The notes: generated by a model not told the origin, from the sequence alone. Numbered from the stretch's first letter, positions 1-8,184 are shown. The stretch: DNA of 15,501 nt from JBFIHZ01 sp041601535 (GCA_041601535.1 JBFIHZ010000064.1:1-15501), one strand, 5' to 3'. A program made the numbers and translations.

Positions 1-831
1 GAGTGGCGTGCAACGGATGACTTCATGCTGTATTACACCTATGCAGAAGGCTTTAAAGGTGGTTCAGGTCAGGGCTCGACGGGAATCAATGCGGATGGCC
101 GCTCCACCATGGTGGACCCGGAAACCATCAAGAACAATGAGTTGGGTTTCAAGAGCGCCTGGCTGGATCAGCGGCTGGTGGTGAACGCGTCCAGTTTCTT
201 CTATGAAATCGAAGGCTTGCAGATCAACAAATCGGTGGCGGGCGGGCCGGCTGGTTTTACCGCGGTGTTCGAAAATGCGGCAAAAACCGAGGCCTATGGA
301 TTCGAGTTGGAAGTGCTTGCCGCGCCAACGGATAACCTGCGCCTGAGCGCTTCCGTGTCTTACCTGCATTCCCGTTATGAGGATTTTGAAACCAGGGATC
401 CGCTGGACCCGGTAAATGTTGCAAGTTCTCCATTCTTTGACCCCACCGCTCCGGATGTACAGCTCAAGGGTAACCCTACCCGAAATGCACCGGACTGGGC
501 GGCCAACCTGCACGCTGAATACGATATACCGGGCCTGAATCTGCCATACGGTGGCTACCTGACTTTGGGCGGTGATTTGTCCTACAAGGATGACATCTAC
601 TTTTCCGAGTTCAACCGGCTGGATCAGGAGGGTTCCAAGGCATACACCATGCTGGATCTCAACCTCGGCTATACCTCCGGGAACGGACAATTCAGGGCGG
701 ACTTGTGGGTGAAAAACGTAACTGACGTGATGCGCGCTTCAGGGTCACTGTTCCTGGCACCATCCGGCGGTATCGGTGTGACCTATCTTGATCCCAGAAC
801 CTTTGGGATTACTCTCGGGTACAATTTCTGA
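1..831 (+). CDS. TonB-dependent receptor, C-terminal part (5' end outside window)
   Basis: The reading frame is open from base 1 and stops with TGA at 829-831, so about 276 C-terminal residues of an outer-membrane receptor are visible. They show the late barrel of a TonB-dependent receptor: the YYTYAEGFKGG strand, the NNELGFKSAWLDQRL segment, repeated amphipathic strands, the late WVKNVTDV motif and a C-terminal aromatic residue (GITLGYNF) as used by the BAM machinery. The plug and TonB box lie upstream of the window. Family knowledge: these receptors use the TonB/ExbBD energy system to import iron complexes, vitamins, sugars or other organic ligands; the ligand cannot be told from this part. 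No cysteine is present in the visible part. The Vgb-like gene follows 51 bases later with no clear terminator between, so the two may be co-transcribed (inference). Confidence 0.93.
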   Translation, partial: EWRATDDFMLYYTYAEGFKGGSGQGSTGINADGRSTMVDPETIKNNELGFKSAWLDQRLVVNASSFFYEIEGLQINKSVAGGPAGFTAVFENAAKTEAYGFELEVLAAPTDNLRLSASVSYLHSRYEDFETRDPLDPVNVASSPFFDPTAPDVQLKGNPTRNAPDWAANLHAEYDIPGLNLPYGGYLTLGGDLSYKDDIYFSEFNRLDQEGSKAYTMLDLNLGYTSGNGQFRADLWVKNVTDVMRASGSLFLAPSGGIGVTYLDPRTFGITLGYNF

Positions 832-882
832 ATCCCGTTCAAGTTATGAACTTTAGTGAACCCAGCAGGAGAATTCAGCTTT

Positions 883-1932
883 ATGAAACTGGTTAATATC
901 TGCACTGAAAAAGTACAAAGGATATGCACAGGCCTTGCGTTGACACTGTGTGTGATGGCCACTCCGGTTTTGGCTACAGAGGTTAATGTCAAGACCTGGC
1001 AATTGCCTGACGGAACGCTGTATCCGCATGACCCGCTGGTAACGCGGGACGGAGCCGTCTGGTATACCGGAACCAATTCCAACAATATCGGACGGTTCGA
1101 CCCGAAAACCGAAACCTTCCAGGAGTGGTTTACCGATATCCCCAATTCCGGGCCGCACGGCTTGAAGGAAGACAAGGACGGGAATATCTGGTTTACGGCC
1201 ATTCACGCCATGCCAACCTATATCGGCAAATTCAACCCCAAAACGGAAGAGTTCACCGAGTACCCGGTTACGCTGAATGTGGCCAGTCCGCACGTGCAGA
1301 AGCCGGAGGGTGCGCATTCGCTGTCATTCGATCAGGACGGCATTCTCTGGTTCAGCATGTACAAGAAGGCCGACATGATCGGACGGCTGGACCCGGCAAC
1401 CGGAAAAATCACCCTGGGCCGTGCCACCATTCGCCCGGCCGGACCGTATGGCATTCAGATCGATTCCAAAGGTACCCCCTGGTACACATTGAACAACACC
1501 AACAAGCTGATCAGTGTTGACCCGGATAACTTCAACGTCAAAGTCCATGAGATTCCGGTTTCCAAGGATGCCCGGCCACGCCGGTTGCGCATCGATGAAA
1601 ACGACATCATCTGGTACACCGACTGGGCCCGCGGCTTCCTGGGGCGGTATGACCCGAGCAAGGGCAGCTGGAAAGAATGGCCAACGCCCGGCGGCGATTG
1701 GGCGCGCCCTTATCCCATCGCGCTGAGAGGTGACGCGGTGTGGTTTGGAGAAACCTGGAAAGACCCCGCCACCATTGTCCGTTTCGATATCAAAAAAGAA
1801 ACATTTGAATCGTGGCCGGTGGAGAACTGCTTTGACGGTGCCTATTACTTTGACACCGACAAAGATCAGAACATCTGGTTTACCTGCCACGACACCAACC
1901 GCATCGGTGTGGTGGAAATTTCAGGAGACTGA
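883..1932 (+). CDS. Secreted Vgb-like (streptogramin-lyase fold) beta-propeller protein
   Basis: A 349-residue protein with a Sec signal peptide ending near residue 31 (VMATPVLA before TEVN). The rest is a series of propeller blades of the Vgb/SMP-30/NHL type: repeated IGRFDPKT-like turns at about residues 69, 114, 166, 209, 252 and 299, each preceded by a DGxxWFT-like strand (VWYTG, IWFTA, LWFSM, PWYTL, IWYTD, VWFGE, IWFTC). Virginiamycin B lyase, a Mg-dependent C-O lyase, has this fold, but many relatives are uncharacterised periplasmic proteins, so the antibiotic name should not be taken as function. Histidines lie at 49, 92, 137, 145 and 336; late cysteines at 316 and 335 could form a disulfide linking the last blades. 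The start is set at ATG 883, preceded by AGGAG at 867-871; an in-frame GTG at 856 would add nine residues before a normal signal peptide and is less likely. It follows a TonB receptor gene closely. Confidence 0.85.
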   Translation: MKLVNICTEKVQRICTGLALTLCVMATPVLATEVNVKTWQLPDGTLYPHDPLVTRDGAVWYTGTNSNNIGRFDPKTETFQEWFTDIPNSGPHGLKEDKDGNIWFTAIHAMPTYIGKFNPKTEEFTEYPVTLNVASPHVQKPEGAHSLSFDQDGILWFSMYKKADMIGRLDPATGKITLGRATIRPAGPYGIQIDSKGTPWYTLNNTNKLISVDPDNFNVKVHEIPVSKDARPRRLRIDENDIIWYTDWARGFLGRYDPSKGSWKEWPTPGGDWARPYPIALRGDAVWFGETWKDPATIVRFDIKKETFESWPVENCFDGAYYFDTDKDQNIWFTCHDTNRIGVVEISGD

Positions 1933-1990
1933 GTTCATGGCATCAGGTTACCGGGATGTGACCTGTGTCTGTACGGTTTGAACACAACCA

Positions 1991-2020
1991 GTTGCAGCCC
2001 CGGGGTTCCGGGGCTGCAAC
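1991..2020. terminator. Strong 13-bp hairpin after the Vgb-like gene (putative terminator without T-tract)
   Basis: GTTGCAGCCCCGG (1991-2003) and CCGGGGCTGCAAC (2008-2020) form a perfect 13-bp stem with a GGTT loop, 58 bases after the Vgb-like stop codon. No run of T follows on either strand, so it is not a canonical rho-independent terminator; it may be a T-less terminator or an RNA-stabilising 3' end. The inverted repeat is seen directly; the role is inferred from position. Confidence 0.6.
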
Positions 2021-2046
2021 AGGTTGCACTGACAGCATCCGCGTAA

Positions 2047-2071
2047 GTCACCTTTTAGGGTGACAGTCACC
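2047..2071. repeat. GTCACC inverted and direct repeat cluster upstream of the siderophore receptor
   Basis: GTCACC (2047-2052), its complement GGTGAC (2059-2064) and a second GTCACC (2066-2071) lie in one 25-base stretch, about 190 bases upstream of the receptor start. The first two can form a 6-bp hairpin with a TTTTAG loop. The arrangement could be an operator with two half-sites or part of a folded leader. No canonical Fur box was recognised by eye in this leader. Confidence 0.35.
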
Positions 2072-2105
2072 GAACCTGCCTTAAGCAATCAACCGATTCC
2101 CGGGG

Positions 2106-2193
2106 GAGGCCGGCTGACTGATCTCAGCGCGAACCGCGACCAGCAAGCCATGAATCCCAAAGGCGCCTGGTGGCGTCTTCCGCTGCCGGCCTC
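2106..2193 (+). promoter_or_regulatory. Candidate structured 5' leader of the siderophore receptor gene
   Basis: A 9-base inverted repeat, GAGGCCGGC (2106-2114) and GCCGGCCTC (2185-2193), encloses smaller hairpins: CGCG/CGCG (2128-2131 with 2135-2138) and AGGCGCC/GGCGTCT with one G-U pair and a TGGT loop (2161-2167 with 2172-2178). GCTGA/TCAGC (2113-2117 with 2124-2128) is an alternative pairing that competes with the outer stem. The nested, mutually exclusive stems 68 bases before the receptor start suggest an RNA regulatory leader. I could not match it to a known riboswitch; it lacks the conserved cobalamin and TPP riboswitch boxes that I looked for. Together with the hairpins at 1991 and 2047 this accounts for most of the 329-base gap between genes. 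Confidence 0.35.
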
Positions 2194-2269
2194 GCACAGC
2201 AGCCTCTGGCGTGTTCCCAAAACAACCCTTACGCAAAGCCGATCCAAACGAAATGAGACAAATGAATAA
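2150..2269 (+). CDS. Possible 39-codon leader ORF overlapping the siderophore receptor start
   Basis: ATG at 2150 opens a 39-codon frame ending in TAA at 2267-2269, which overlaps the receptor ATG (2262) in another frame: the sequence ATGAATAA holds both the start of the receptor and the stop of the small frame. Such an overlap is typical of translational coupling. The peptide begins MNPKGAWWRLPLPASHS, has three tryptophans and a basic, polar C-terminal half, and has no recognisable domain or signal peptide. Its ribosome binding site is poor and its start lies inside the folded leader. It may be a chance frame; the overlap is the main argument for it. Confidence 0.25.
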   Translation: MNPKGAWWRLPLPASHSSLWRVPKTTLTQSRSKRNETNE

Positions 2270-4487
2270 ACACAACAACCAATGGCTCTCTCGTAATCTG
2301 TCGCAAGCTGGCAGGCACAATCAAAACTCCCTCGCCGGCATGATTTCGCGGGCACTGCTGGTCAGCGCCGGTTTGAGCCTGGCACTGCCCGGCACGGTGC
2401 GGGCAGACAGCGACAGCGATGATTTGCCGCTTGAAGAGATCACCACGATCGGCGTACGACAGGATGGCTACCGGGTGGAGGAGGTGTCCAGCGTCAAGTT
2501 CACCGAGTTATTGCGTGATACGCCGCAGTCGATAACCAGTCTTACGGATCGGTGGCTGGACGAGCGCGGTGTCATGTCCCTTAATGATGCGTTGCGGAAT
2601 GTACCGGGAATCACCCTCGGCGCCGGTGAGTTCACCTGGCAGGGTAACAACCCGAACATCCGCGGCTTCTCATCCCGCAATGACATGTTTCTGGATGGAA
2701 TGCGCGACTTCGGCAGTTACAGCCGGGACCCGTTCAACCTGGAGGCAATTGAAGTATTGCAAGGCCCTTCCTCCATGATCTTTGGACGTGGATCGACCGG
2801 TGGTGTGATCAACCAGGTCAGTAAAATGCCGGTGCCGGACCCGTTGCGCAATGTCAACCTGAACATGGGCAATGCCGACACATTCAGGGCCACCGCCGAC
2901 ATTAATCAGCCATTCGATGCCCTTGGCCATGGTGCTGCCTTCAGGCTGAACCTGATGCGCCAGGAAGGGGGTGTACCCGGACGCGATGGGGCTGAAATTG
3001 ACAAGTGGGGGATAGCACCGACATTCGCCGTCAGCCTGGGCGAGCATTCGCGATTAACGCTGAGTTATTTGAAGCTGAAAGATGAAAGCGTTCCGGACTA
3101 TGGCCTGCCCTGGGTAAATAATTCAGCACCAGAAGTGGATCGTGAAAACTTTTATGGTTTCGAAACAGATTTCCTGAACACCGATGCGGATATCTTCTCG
3201 CTGCGGCTGGACCATGATTTTGGCGCTGGCACAACAGCCAACGCCTTGCTTCGGTATGCCAAATACTCAAGGGAAAGCCGCATCAGTGAACCGCTGGTTG
3301 CTGCCACGACGCCGGGTACGCCGCTTGATCAGATCACAGTGGACAGGAACGTGTTCCAGGGCAACAGCGAAGAAGACATGCTCAGCGGGCAATTTAACCT
3401 GGTAAAAGAATTCAGCACCGGTTCCATAGGCCACTCACTGGTCACCGGGTTTGAATTTGCGCACGAATCGTCCGCGCCCACCTTCGGTTTTGCGCTTGGC
3501 GTCCCATCGACCAATCTGGCGCACCCGGTTTCCGGGCCATTTACCTCCACCGGCAGCATCATTCGTGCACAGGCGGACACCAGCAGCGACAGCCTGGCGG
3601 CCTACGTGTTGGATACCATCAAGTTCAATGAGCACTGGCAATTGGTGGCAGGCTTGCGCTGGGACCGGTTTGAGGTGGATTACAGCGGTATTCGCAGTGA
3701 CCCGGACGGTAATAACGAAGGTTTTGAGAATCTGTCGAGTACCGATTCGGTGATCAGCCCTCGATTGGCAGCCGTGTATAAACCTGTAGAGAATGGCACG
3801 GTCTATCTGGGTTGGGGAACGTCCTTCAATCCCTCAGCCGAAGGCCTGTCATTCATTGCCAATGCGCGTAACTTTGGAGTCAGCAACGCATTTCTCGATC
3901 CGGAGAAAAACGAGAGCGTGGAATTGGGCACCAAGTGGGAGTTGCTGGACACCCGGCTTTCCCTGGAGGCCGCTATTTTTCAGATTGAAAAAACCAATGC
4001 TCGCGTGCCTGATCCTGAAAACCCGGGTTTCAACCTGCTGGCCGGCAAACAGAGCGTCACGGGCGCCTCTTTCAATATTTCCGGCAGGGTGTTCTCAAAG
4101 TTATCGGTTTCCGGTGGTTATACCTGGCTTGACAGTGAGCAGAGTGGCACCCTTGAGGGCGCTGCGAACCAGGGGCAGCCTTTGCTGAACGTGGCCAAAC
4201 ATTCCATGTCTGTATGGCTGAACTACTTTTTCACCGATCGTTTTGATACAGCGCTGGGTGTACGCCACGTCGGAGAACGGCTGGCCAGTAATTCTCCGCC
4301 GGTAAAATCAGTCCCGGGTTACTGGGTTGTCGATGCGATGGCCAAATACGAGTTCTCGGAGCATTTTACCTTTAAGGTCAATCTGACCAATCTCACCGAT
4401 GAGTATTACCTGGATCAGTTACATCCCTGGCATGTGGTTCCGGGCCCGGGACGTGGCATAGTATTTGCCGTCAACACAAGCTGGTAA
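2262..4487 (+). CDS. TonB-dependent siderophore receptor (Fiu/PiuA-like)
   Basis: A 742-residue outer-membrane receptor. A long signal peptide ends near residue 48 (LALPGTVRA), followed by a TonB-box-like LEEITTIGV (58-66) and a plug domain with DTPQSITSL (87-95), LNDALRNVPGITLG (107-120), NIRGFSSRNDMFLDG (132-146), LEAIEVLQGPSSMIFGRGS (160-178) and GGVINQVSK (180-188). This order is diagnostic of TonB-dependent siderophore receptors. The barrel has the late NLTDEYYLD motif and ends in a C-terminal tryptophan. Length agrees with Fiu and PiuA, catecholate siderophore receptors. The strongest support for that subtype is the adjacent PKHD hydroxylase gene, as in fiu-ybiX and piuA-piuC. The start is taken as ATG 2262; GTG 2211 and ATG 2253 are alternatives that would place extra residues before the signal peptide. 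Expected to be induced by iron starvation, although no clear Fur box is visible. The exact ligand is unknown. Confidence 0.93.
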   Translation: MNKHNNQWLSRNLSQAGRHNQNSLAGMISRALLVSAGLSLALPGTVRADSDSDDLPLEEITTIGVRQDGYRVEEVSSVKFTELLRDTPQSITSLTDRWLDERGVMSLNDALRNVPGITLGAGEFTWQGNNPNIRGFSSRNDMFLDGMRDFGSYSRDPFNLEAIEVLQGPSSMIFGRGSTGGVINQVSKMPVPDPLRNVNLNMGNADTFRATADINQPFDALGHGAAFRLNLMRQEGGVPGRDGAEIDKWGIAPTFAVSLGEHSRLTLSYLKLKDESVPDYGLPWVNNSAPEVDRENFYGFETDFLNTDADIFSLRLDHDFGAGTTANALLRYAKYSRESRISEPLVAATTPGTPLDQITVDRNVFQGNSEEDMLSGQFNLVKEFSTGSIGHSLVTGFEFAHESSAPTFGFALGVPSTNLAHPVSGPFTSTGSIIRAQADTSSDSLAAYVLDTIKFNEHWQLVAGLRWDRFEVDYSGIRSDPDGNNEGFENLSSTDSVISPRLAAVYKPVENGTVYLGWGTSFNPSAEGLSFIANARNFGVSNAFLDPEKNESVELGTKWELLDTRLSLEAAIFQIEKTNARVPDPENPGFNLLAGKQSVTGASFNISGRVFSKLSVSGGYTWLDSEQSGTLEGAANQGQPLLNVAKHSMSVWLNYFFTDRFDTALGVRHVGERLASNSPPVKSVPGYWVVDAMAKYEFSEHFTFKVNLTNLTDEYYLDQLHPWHVVPGPGRGIVFAVNTSW

Positions 4488-4498
4488 CCTGCTCATAC

Positions 4499-5179
4499 AT
4501 GCTGATCAAGATAGACCAATTGCTGAACGCGGAGGATCTGGCGCATTGCCATAGAGAACTGCGTTCTGCCAATTGGTCGGACGGGCGCGGCAGTGCCGGC
4601 TACCTGTCACGAAAAGTCAAAAGCAATGACCAGTTGCCGGATAATCATCCACTGGGCCTGAAGCTGGGTGAAATCGTGATGACTGCCTTGCAGAATAACC
4701 AGCGATTCACTGCGGCGGCCCTGCCCATGAAAATGATGCCGCCGCTGTTCAACCGTTACCGACAAAACCAGCACTACGGCCGCCATATAGACGGTGCGAT
4801 CCGGCCATTTGCGGATGGCCAGCAGCGGATCCGTACCGACCTTTCCGCAACCGTATTTCTCAGTGCGCCGGAGGATTATGACGGCGGCGAACTGGTGATT
4901 GAAGACACTTTCGGGCCGCGCCAGGTGAAGCTGGCAGCGGGCTCGATGGTGCTTTATCCCGGTTCCAGTGTTCATTATGTGAACCCGGTTACCCGGGGTG
5001 AACGGTTGGCATCGTTTTTCTGGATACAGAGCATGGTGCGCAGCGATCAGCAGCGCAACATCCTGTACGAACTCGATTGTGCCATTCAGAAAATTGCCGC
5101 AGAAAACCCGCAGCAATCTGCGCTGACAGACCTGGCTGGCGTGTACCATAACCTGCTGCGCTGCTGGGCCGACTCCTGA
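4499..5179 (+). CDS. piuC: PKHD-type Fe(II)/2-oxoglutarate-dependent hydroxylase (PiuC/YbiX family)
   Basis: A 226-residue cytosolic protein of the size usual for PiuC/YbiX. The double-stranded beta-helix iron site is complete: RHID gives His96 and Asp98, SSVHYVNPV gives His159, and Arg169 in GERLASFFW should bind the 2-oxoglutarate carboxylate. Other family signatures are FNRYRQNQHYGRHIDGAIR (from Phe84), the DLSATVFLS strand, YDGGELVI and AAGSMVLYPGSS. The C-terminal third (LYELDCAIQ onward) is the helical extension seen in this family. Family members are encoded next to catecholate siderophore receptors and are iron-regulated; the substrate is not firmly established. The gene begins 11 bases after the receptor stop codon, so it is almost certainly in the same transcript. 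The ribosome binding site is weak, suggesting translational coupling to the receptor (inference). Confidence 0.95.
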   Translation: MLIKIDQLLNAEDLAHCHRELRSANWSDGRGSAGYLSRKVKSNDQLPDNHPLGLKLGEIVMTALQNNQRFTAAALPMKMMPPLFNRYRQNQHYGRHIDGAIRPFADGQQRIRTDLSATVFLSAPEDYDGGELVIEDTFGPRQVKLAAGSMVLYPGSSVHYVNPVTRGERLASFFWIQSMVRSDQQRNILYELDCAIQKIAAENPQQSALTDLAGVYHNLLRCWADS

Positions 5180-5280
5180 CGGCGAATTAGAGCGCCTGTG
5201 GCAGCAAATTCTTGTTGTCTGGCCGTCCGGCCGAAATCCGATGCTCTACGGGTATTTCCCCTGTCTGGCCTTGCTGGTGA

Positions 5281-5319
5281 TGTGTGACTAGTGTGCGCCA
5301 CCAAATTAAGCCGTCACAC
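5281..5319. repeat. Inverted repeat TGTGTGAC...GTCACACA
   Basis: TGTGTGAC (5281-5288) and GTCACACA (5312-5319) are perfect 8-base complements separated by 23 bases, about 200 bases upstream of the large TonB-receptor gene. It could be a long-spaced operator or a weak terminator of the upstream pair; no T-tract follows. Function unknown. Confidence 0.35.
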
Positions 5320-5516
5320 ACTCACTTTAATTATCGACAAAACGTGAATTCCCGTCACGCCGGGCTTGTAATTGTAAAATAATTAGGTATCATCCAAAAA
5401 TAAACATAGTTATAACAATACAATAATAATTAAAAACAAAGTTCTTACCAGGTGAAAGATTCAGGCGGGCACCGCAGTTGCTCGCTATCAGTGCTTTAAC
5501 CGGGAGAACAATAATC
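5320..5516 (+). promoter_or_regulatory. AT-rich upstream region of the large TonB-receptor gene
   Basis: The gap 5180-5516 holds no convincing gene. Its second half, especially 5366-5450, is strikingly AT-rich compared with the rest of the window and contains -10-like hexamers TATAAC (5411-5416) and TACAAT (5419-5424), but no good -35 at normal spacing, as may be expected of an activator- or ECF-sigma-dependent promoter. The ribosome binding site GGGAGA (5502-5507) is well placed for ATG 5517. The promoter role is inferred from composition and position only. Confidence 0.4.
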
Positions 5517-8123
5517 ATGTCATTACGAAGTATCTGCTGCATTCTTGTACTTGCACCAACGGCTTATCTGACCAGTACCAACGTTGAAGGCCAGGCCAGC
5601 GCATCCGCCAAGGCCAACATGCTAGAAGAAGTTGTTGTTACCGCCCGAAAGCGGGAGGAAAACCTTCAATCCCTGCCGATGTCGATCCAGGCCATCACCG
5701 CTGATGCCATCGAAGCCCAGGGGATTCTGGATGTTCAGGATGCGTCAAACTTTATTCCGAATGTCACGCTGGCGCAGGATTCTCGCGCCAATCACACGGC
5801 CGTGGTGGTGCGCGGAATTGGCGGCAGTTCGCCGGACGCGTCCATTATCTACGGCAGCGCCATGTACATTGATGGCCATTACGTACCCGGCCGGCAGGGC
5901 GGCTTTATGAGCTCACTGGATATTGAGCGCATAGAGGTGCTGCGTGGGCCGCAGGGAACCTTGTTTGGGAAAAACGTCACTGGGGGACTGGTCAATATCA
6001 TCACGGCCAGGCCTCATTCGCAGTTCGAATCGAAAGTCACGTTGCGGGCGGCCACTGAAAACCAGTTTGATGTCAGGGGCATGATCAATTTCCCGATCAC
6101 TGAAAACCTGTTTGCCAGGCTGGCGATATCACGTGAGGCACGGGATGGTTATTACTACAACCGGCAGCTGGATACTGACGTGGGCGCCAAGGAAGTCGTG
6201 GCGTTTAACGGCGGGCTGCGTTACCAGCCAACGGATAGCTGGACCTTCGACCTGGCTTATAACCGGCAGGACAAGGATGATGACCAGGGTCCGCGCCAGT
6301 GTAATCCATTCGATGGCAGTGCGTCGGGTCAGGGCAATTCTCTGGATGCACTTTTTTACCCGGGTTTGAAAGAGGATTTTCTGGCGGCTTGTGCCGATGA
6401 TGCCGCGCAAGGCACCTATGTCACATCATCGGATCATGTTGGATTTTCGAACATACTGGTACAGTCGGCTTTTCTCGCTGCACAGTGGGATTCTGATGGC
6501 GCCGTCGGGCCATTGGATAGCGCCTCATTGCGCGTAAAGGGGTCTTATCAGTCGTCCGGGTATGAGCATTATTACGACCGAGACTCCACCTTCTACGATA
6601 TTGGCGAGATGGGAAATGCGCTTTGGTCTGATCACTGCGATGAAGACTGCGGACAGGAAATGCTGACCCGCGGGCTGGAAGTCATCTTTGATACCCAGGT
6701 CAATGATAGGCTGGCGATGACACTCGGGTTCAATTCTTTCTACGAGCGAGTGGAAACGGGTGATGGCATATGCCGCGAACGCTATGTTGCGGCAGGAATT
6801 GCAGCTCTCGACCCTGATCAGCCGTTCGTCACGGGCCCAGGTGGTGGGTTGGTGCCTAATCCTGCCAATCCGGATATCACCAATGGTATTGAATGCAGTG
6901 ATGTGCCTTCCGGATTGATTGTTGCGCCCCATATCGGGTCACCAAACCCGTTTATCATTCAGAACCGCGGTGAAACGGAATCACTGGGTATTTTCGCTCA
7001 CGTGACCTATGACCTGAATGAAAAGTGGACCTTGGATGCGGGTACACGCTGGAGCAAGGACGATCGTGAATGGTGGAACTTTGAAAGCGGTATCCTGGGT
7101 TGCTCAACCGATGACCAGTCACTTCGATCGCTGGGCAATATTCCGGCCGACGCGGCGGAGGGGCTCTGCACATTCCAGTACCAGCCCACCTTTGAATCAG
7201 TGGTACTCAATGGTTTGAATAACGAGTTACAAGGTGACTGGTCAGACATAACTTCCATGTTAAGCCTGAGCCGCCACCTGCAAAGCGGCGATGTGATAGA
7301 CGATGGCATGATGTACTTCCTTTACTCGGAAGGGTTCCTTTCCGGTGGTTTCAACACCGAATTGAATGTGGCCTTGCTGTCATTGTCCGGACAGAGGAAT
7401 GACGTCCTGTTCGTTGGCCCGGAAAACGTATCCAACTATGAGATTGGGTTCAAAGGCACCCTGTTCGGTGGCAAGTTACAGATCGCGGCCGATATCTTCT
7501 ATATGGACTACAGTGACAAGCAGGAAGAAATTGATATTCCCAACGAAGGGGGCGCATTCGGTCCGGATGACGGAGAAGTAAGTATTGTCAGCAATGTGGC
7601 TGCCGTGGATATTTCTGGCATCGAGCTTGAACTGAAGGCCCAGCCCTGGGAAGGCGGCTATCTGTCCATTGATGCCGGGTATCTGAAGAACAAGTATGCC
7701 AGCTTTGAGTATCCAGACCCTGCGGACCCTACCAAAACCGTTGATGCCAGTGGCACCGTGATCGCGGATCTCACTCCCAAATGGACCATCAATGTCGGGC
7801 TTGAGCATCAATTCACCCTGGCGAGCGGGGCGAGTATCACGCCGCGGGCCCAACTGTATGCACAGGATTCCTACGATTACATCCCGTCCACCCTGGGCGC
7901 CGCAGCGAGCCAGTGTAAACAGGACAGTTATGCCAAGCTCAACCTGCGGGCCACTTACGTGCCCGCCAGAGGAAACTGGCAGGCGGCGATTTTTGGCAAC
8001 AACGTCACTGACGAGCGTATTTATGAGACCTGCGATTCCGGTGGCGGTTACGGCGCCTACCATTATCGCCATGAACGGCCGTTCTGGTGGGGCGTTGAGT
8101 TCACCCTGCATTTTGGTGCGTGA
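5517..8123 (+). CDS. TonB-dependent receptor, large, cysteine-containing
   Basis: An 868-residue outer-membrane receptor. After a signal region (residues about 1-30, with Cys7-Cys8 in its core) comes the TonB box LEEVVVTA (36-43) within LEEVVVTARKREENLQ, then the plug: PMSIQAITADAIEAQG (54-69), VVVRGIGGSS (96-105), YIDGHYVPGRQG (117-128), DIERIEVLRGPQGTLFGKN (135-153) and GGLVNIITARP (156-166). The barrel follows, with a YSEGFLSGGF strand, a NYEIGFKG segment and the late FGNNVTDERIYETCD motif. The C terminus is FTLHFGA, so the usual terminal aromatic is displaced by two residues. This receptor class is common in marine gammaproteobacteria and sphingomonads and often takes up organic substrates rather than siderophores; the ligand is unknown. 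The mature protein has ten cysteines, most apparently in extracellular loops. The gene stands alone between an AT-rich promoter region and a strong terminator. ATG 5517 is preferred over TTG 5478 because of GGGAGA ten bases upstream. Confidence 0.93.
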   Translation: MSLRSICCILVLAPTAYLTSTNVEGQASASAKANMLEEVVVTARKREENLQSLPMSIQAITADAIEAQGILDVQDASNFIPNVTLAQDSRANHTAVVVRGIGGSSPDASIIYGSAMYIDGHYVPGRQGGFMSSLDIERIEVLRGPQGTLFGKNVTGGLVNIITARPHSQFESKVTLRAATENQFDVRGMINFPITENLFARLAISREARDGYYYNRQLDTDVGAKEVVAFNGGLRYQPTDSWTFDLAYNRQDKDDDQGPRQCNPFDGSASGQGNSLDALFYPGLKEDFLAACADDAAQGTYVTSSDHVGFSNILVQSAFLAAQWDSDGAVGPLDSASLRVKGSYQSSGYEHYYDRDSTFYDIGEMGNALWSDHCDEDCGQEMLTRGLEVIFDTQVNDRLAMTLGFNSFYERVETGDGICRERYVAAGIAALDPDQPFVTGPGGGLVPNPANPDITNGIECSDVPSGLIVAPHIGSPNPFIIQNRGETESLGIFAHVTYDLNEKWTLDAGTRWSKDDREWWNFESGILGCSTDDQSLRSLGNIPADAAEGLCTFQYQPTFESVVLNGLNNELQGDWSDITSMLSLSRHLQSGDVIDDGMMYFLYSEGFLSGGFNTELNVALLSLSGQRNDVLFVGPENVSNYEIGFKGTLFGGKLQIAADIFYMDYSDKQEEIDIPNEGGAFGPDDGEVSIVSNVAAVDISGIELELKAQPWEGGYLSIDAGYLKNKYASFEYPDPADPTKTVDASGTVIADLTPKWTINVGLEHQFTLASGASITPRAQLYAQDSYDYIPSTLGAAASQCKQDSYAKLNLRATYVPARGNWQAAIFGNNVTDERIYETCDSGGGYGAYHYRHERPFWWGVEFTLHFGA

Positions 8124-8184
8124 AAAAGCGCTTGATGCGGCTGGGTTAACTGCCCGCATTTGACGGATTTCGTCTGCGCTCACG

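Noticed and set aside
837..851. Small inverted repeat GTTCA/TGAAC after the first receptor gene
   Set aside because: A five-base stem is expected by chance and lies where the Vgb-like transcript may simply continue.
883..1932. Streptogramin resistance gene
   Set aside because: Only the propeller fold is shared; the protein is exported, and the catalytic set could not be confirmed.
2041..2261. Cobalamin or TPP riboswitch upstream of the siderophore receptor
   Set aside because: The conserved boxes of both classes are not present; only generic hairpins are seen.
5221..5232. Hairpin GGCCGTCCGGCC as a terminator of the siderophore pair
   Set aside because: Only a four-base stem without a T-tract; too weak to call.
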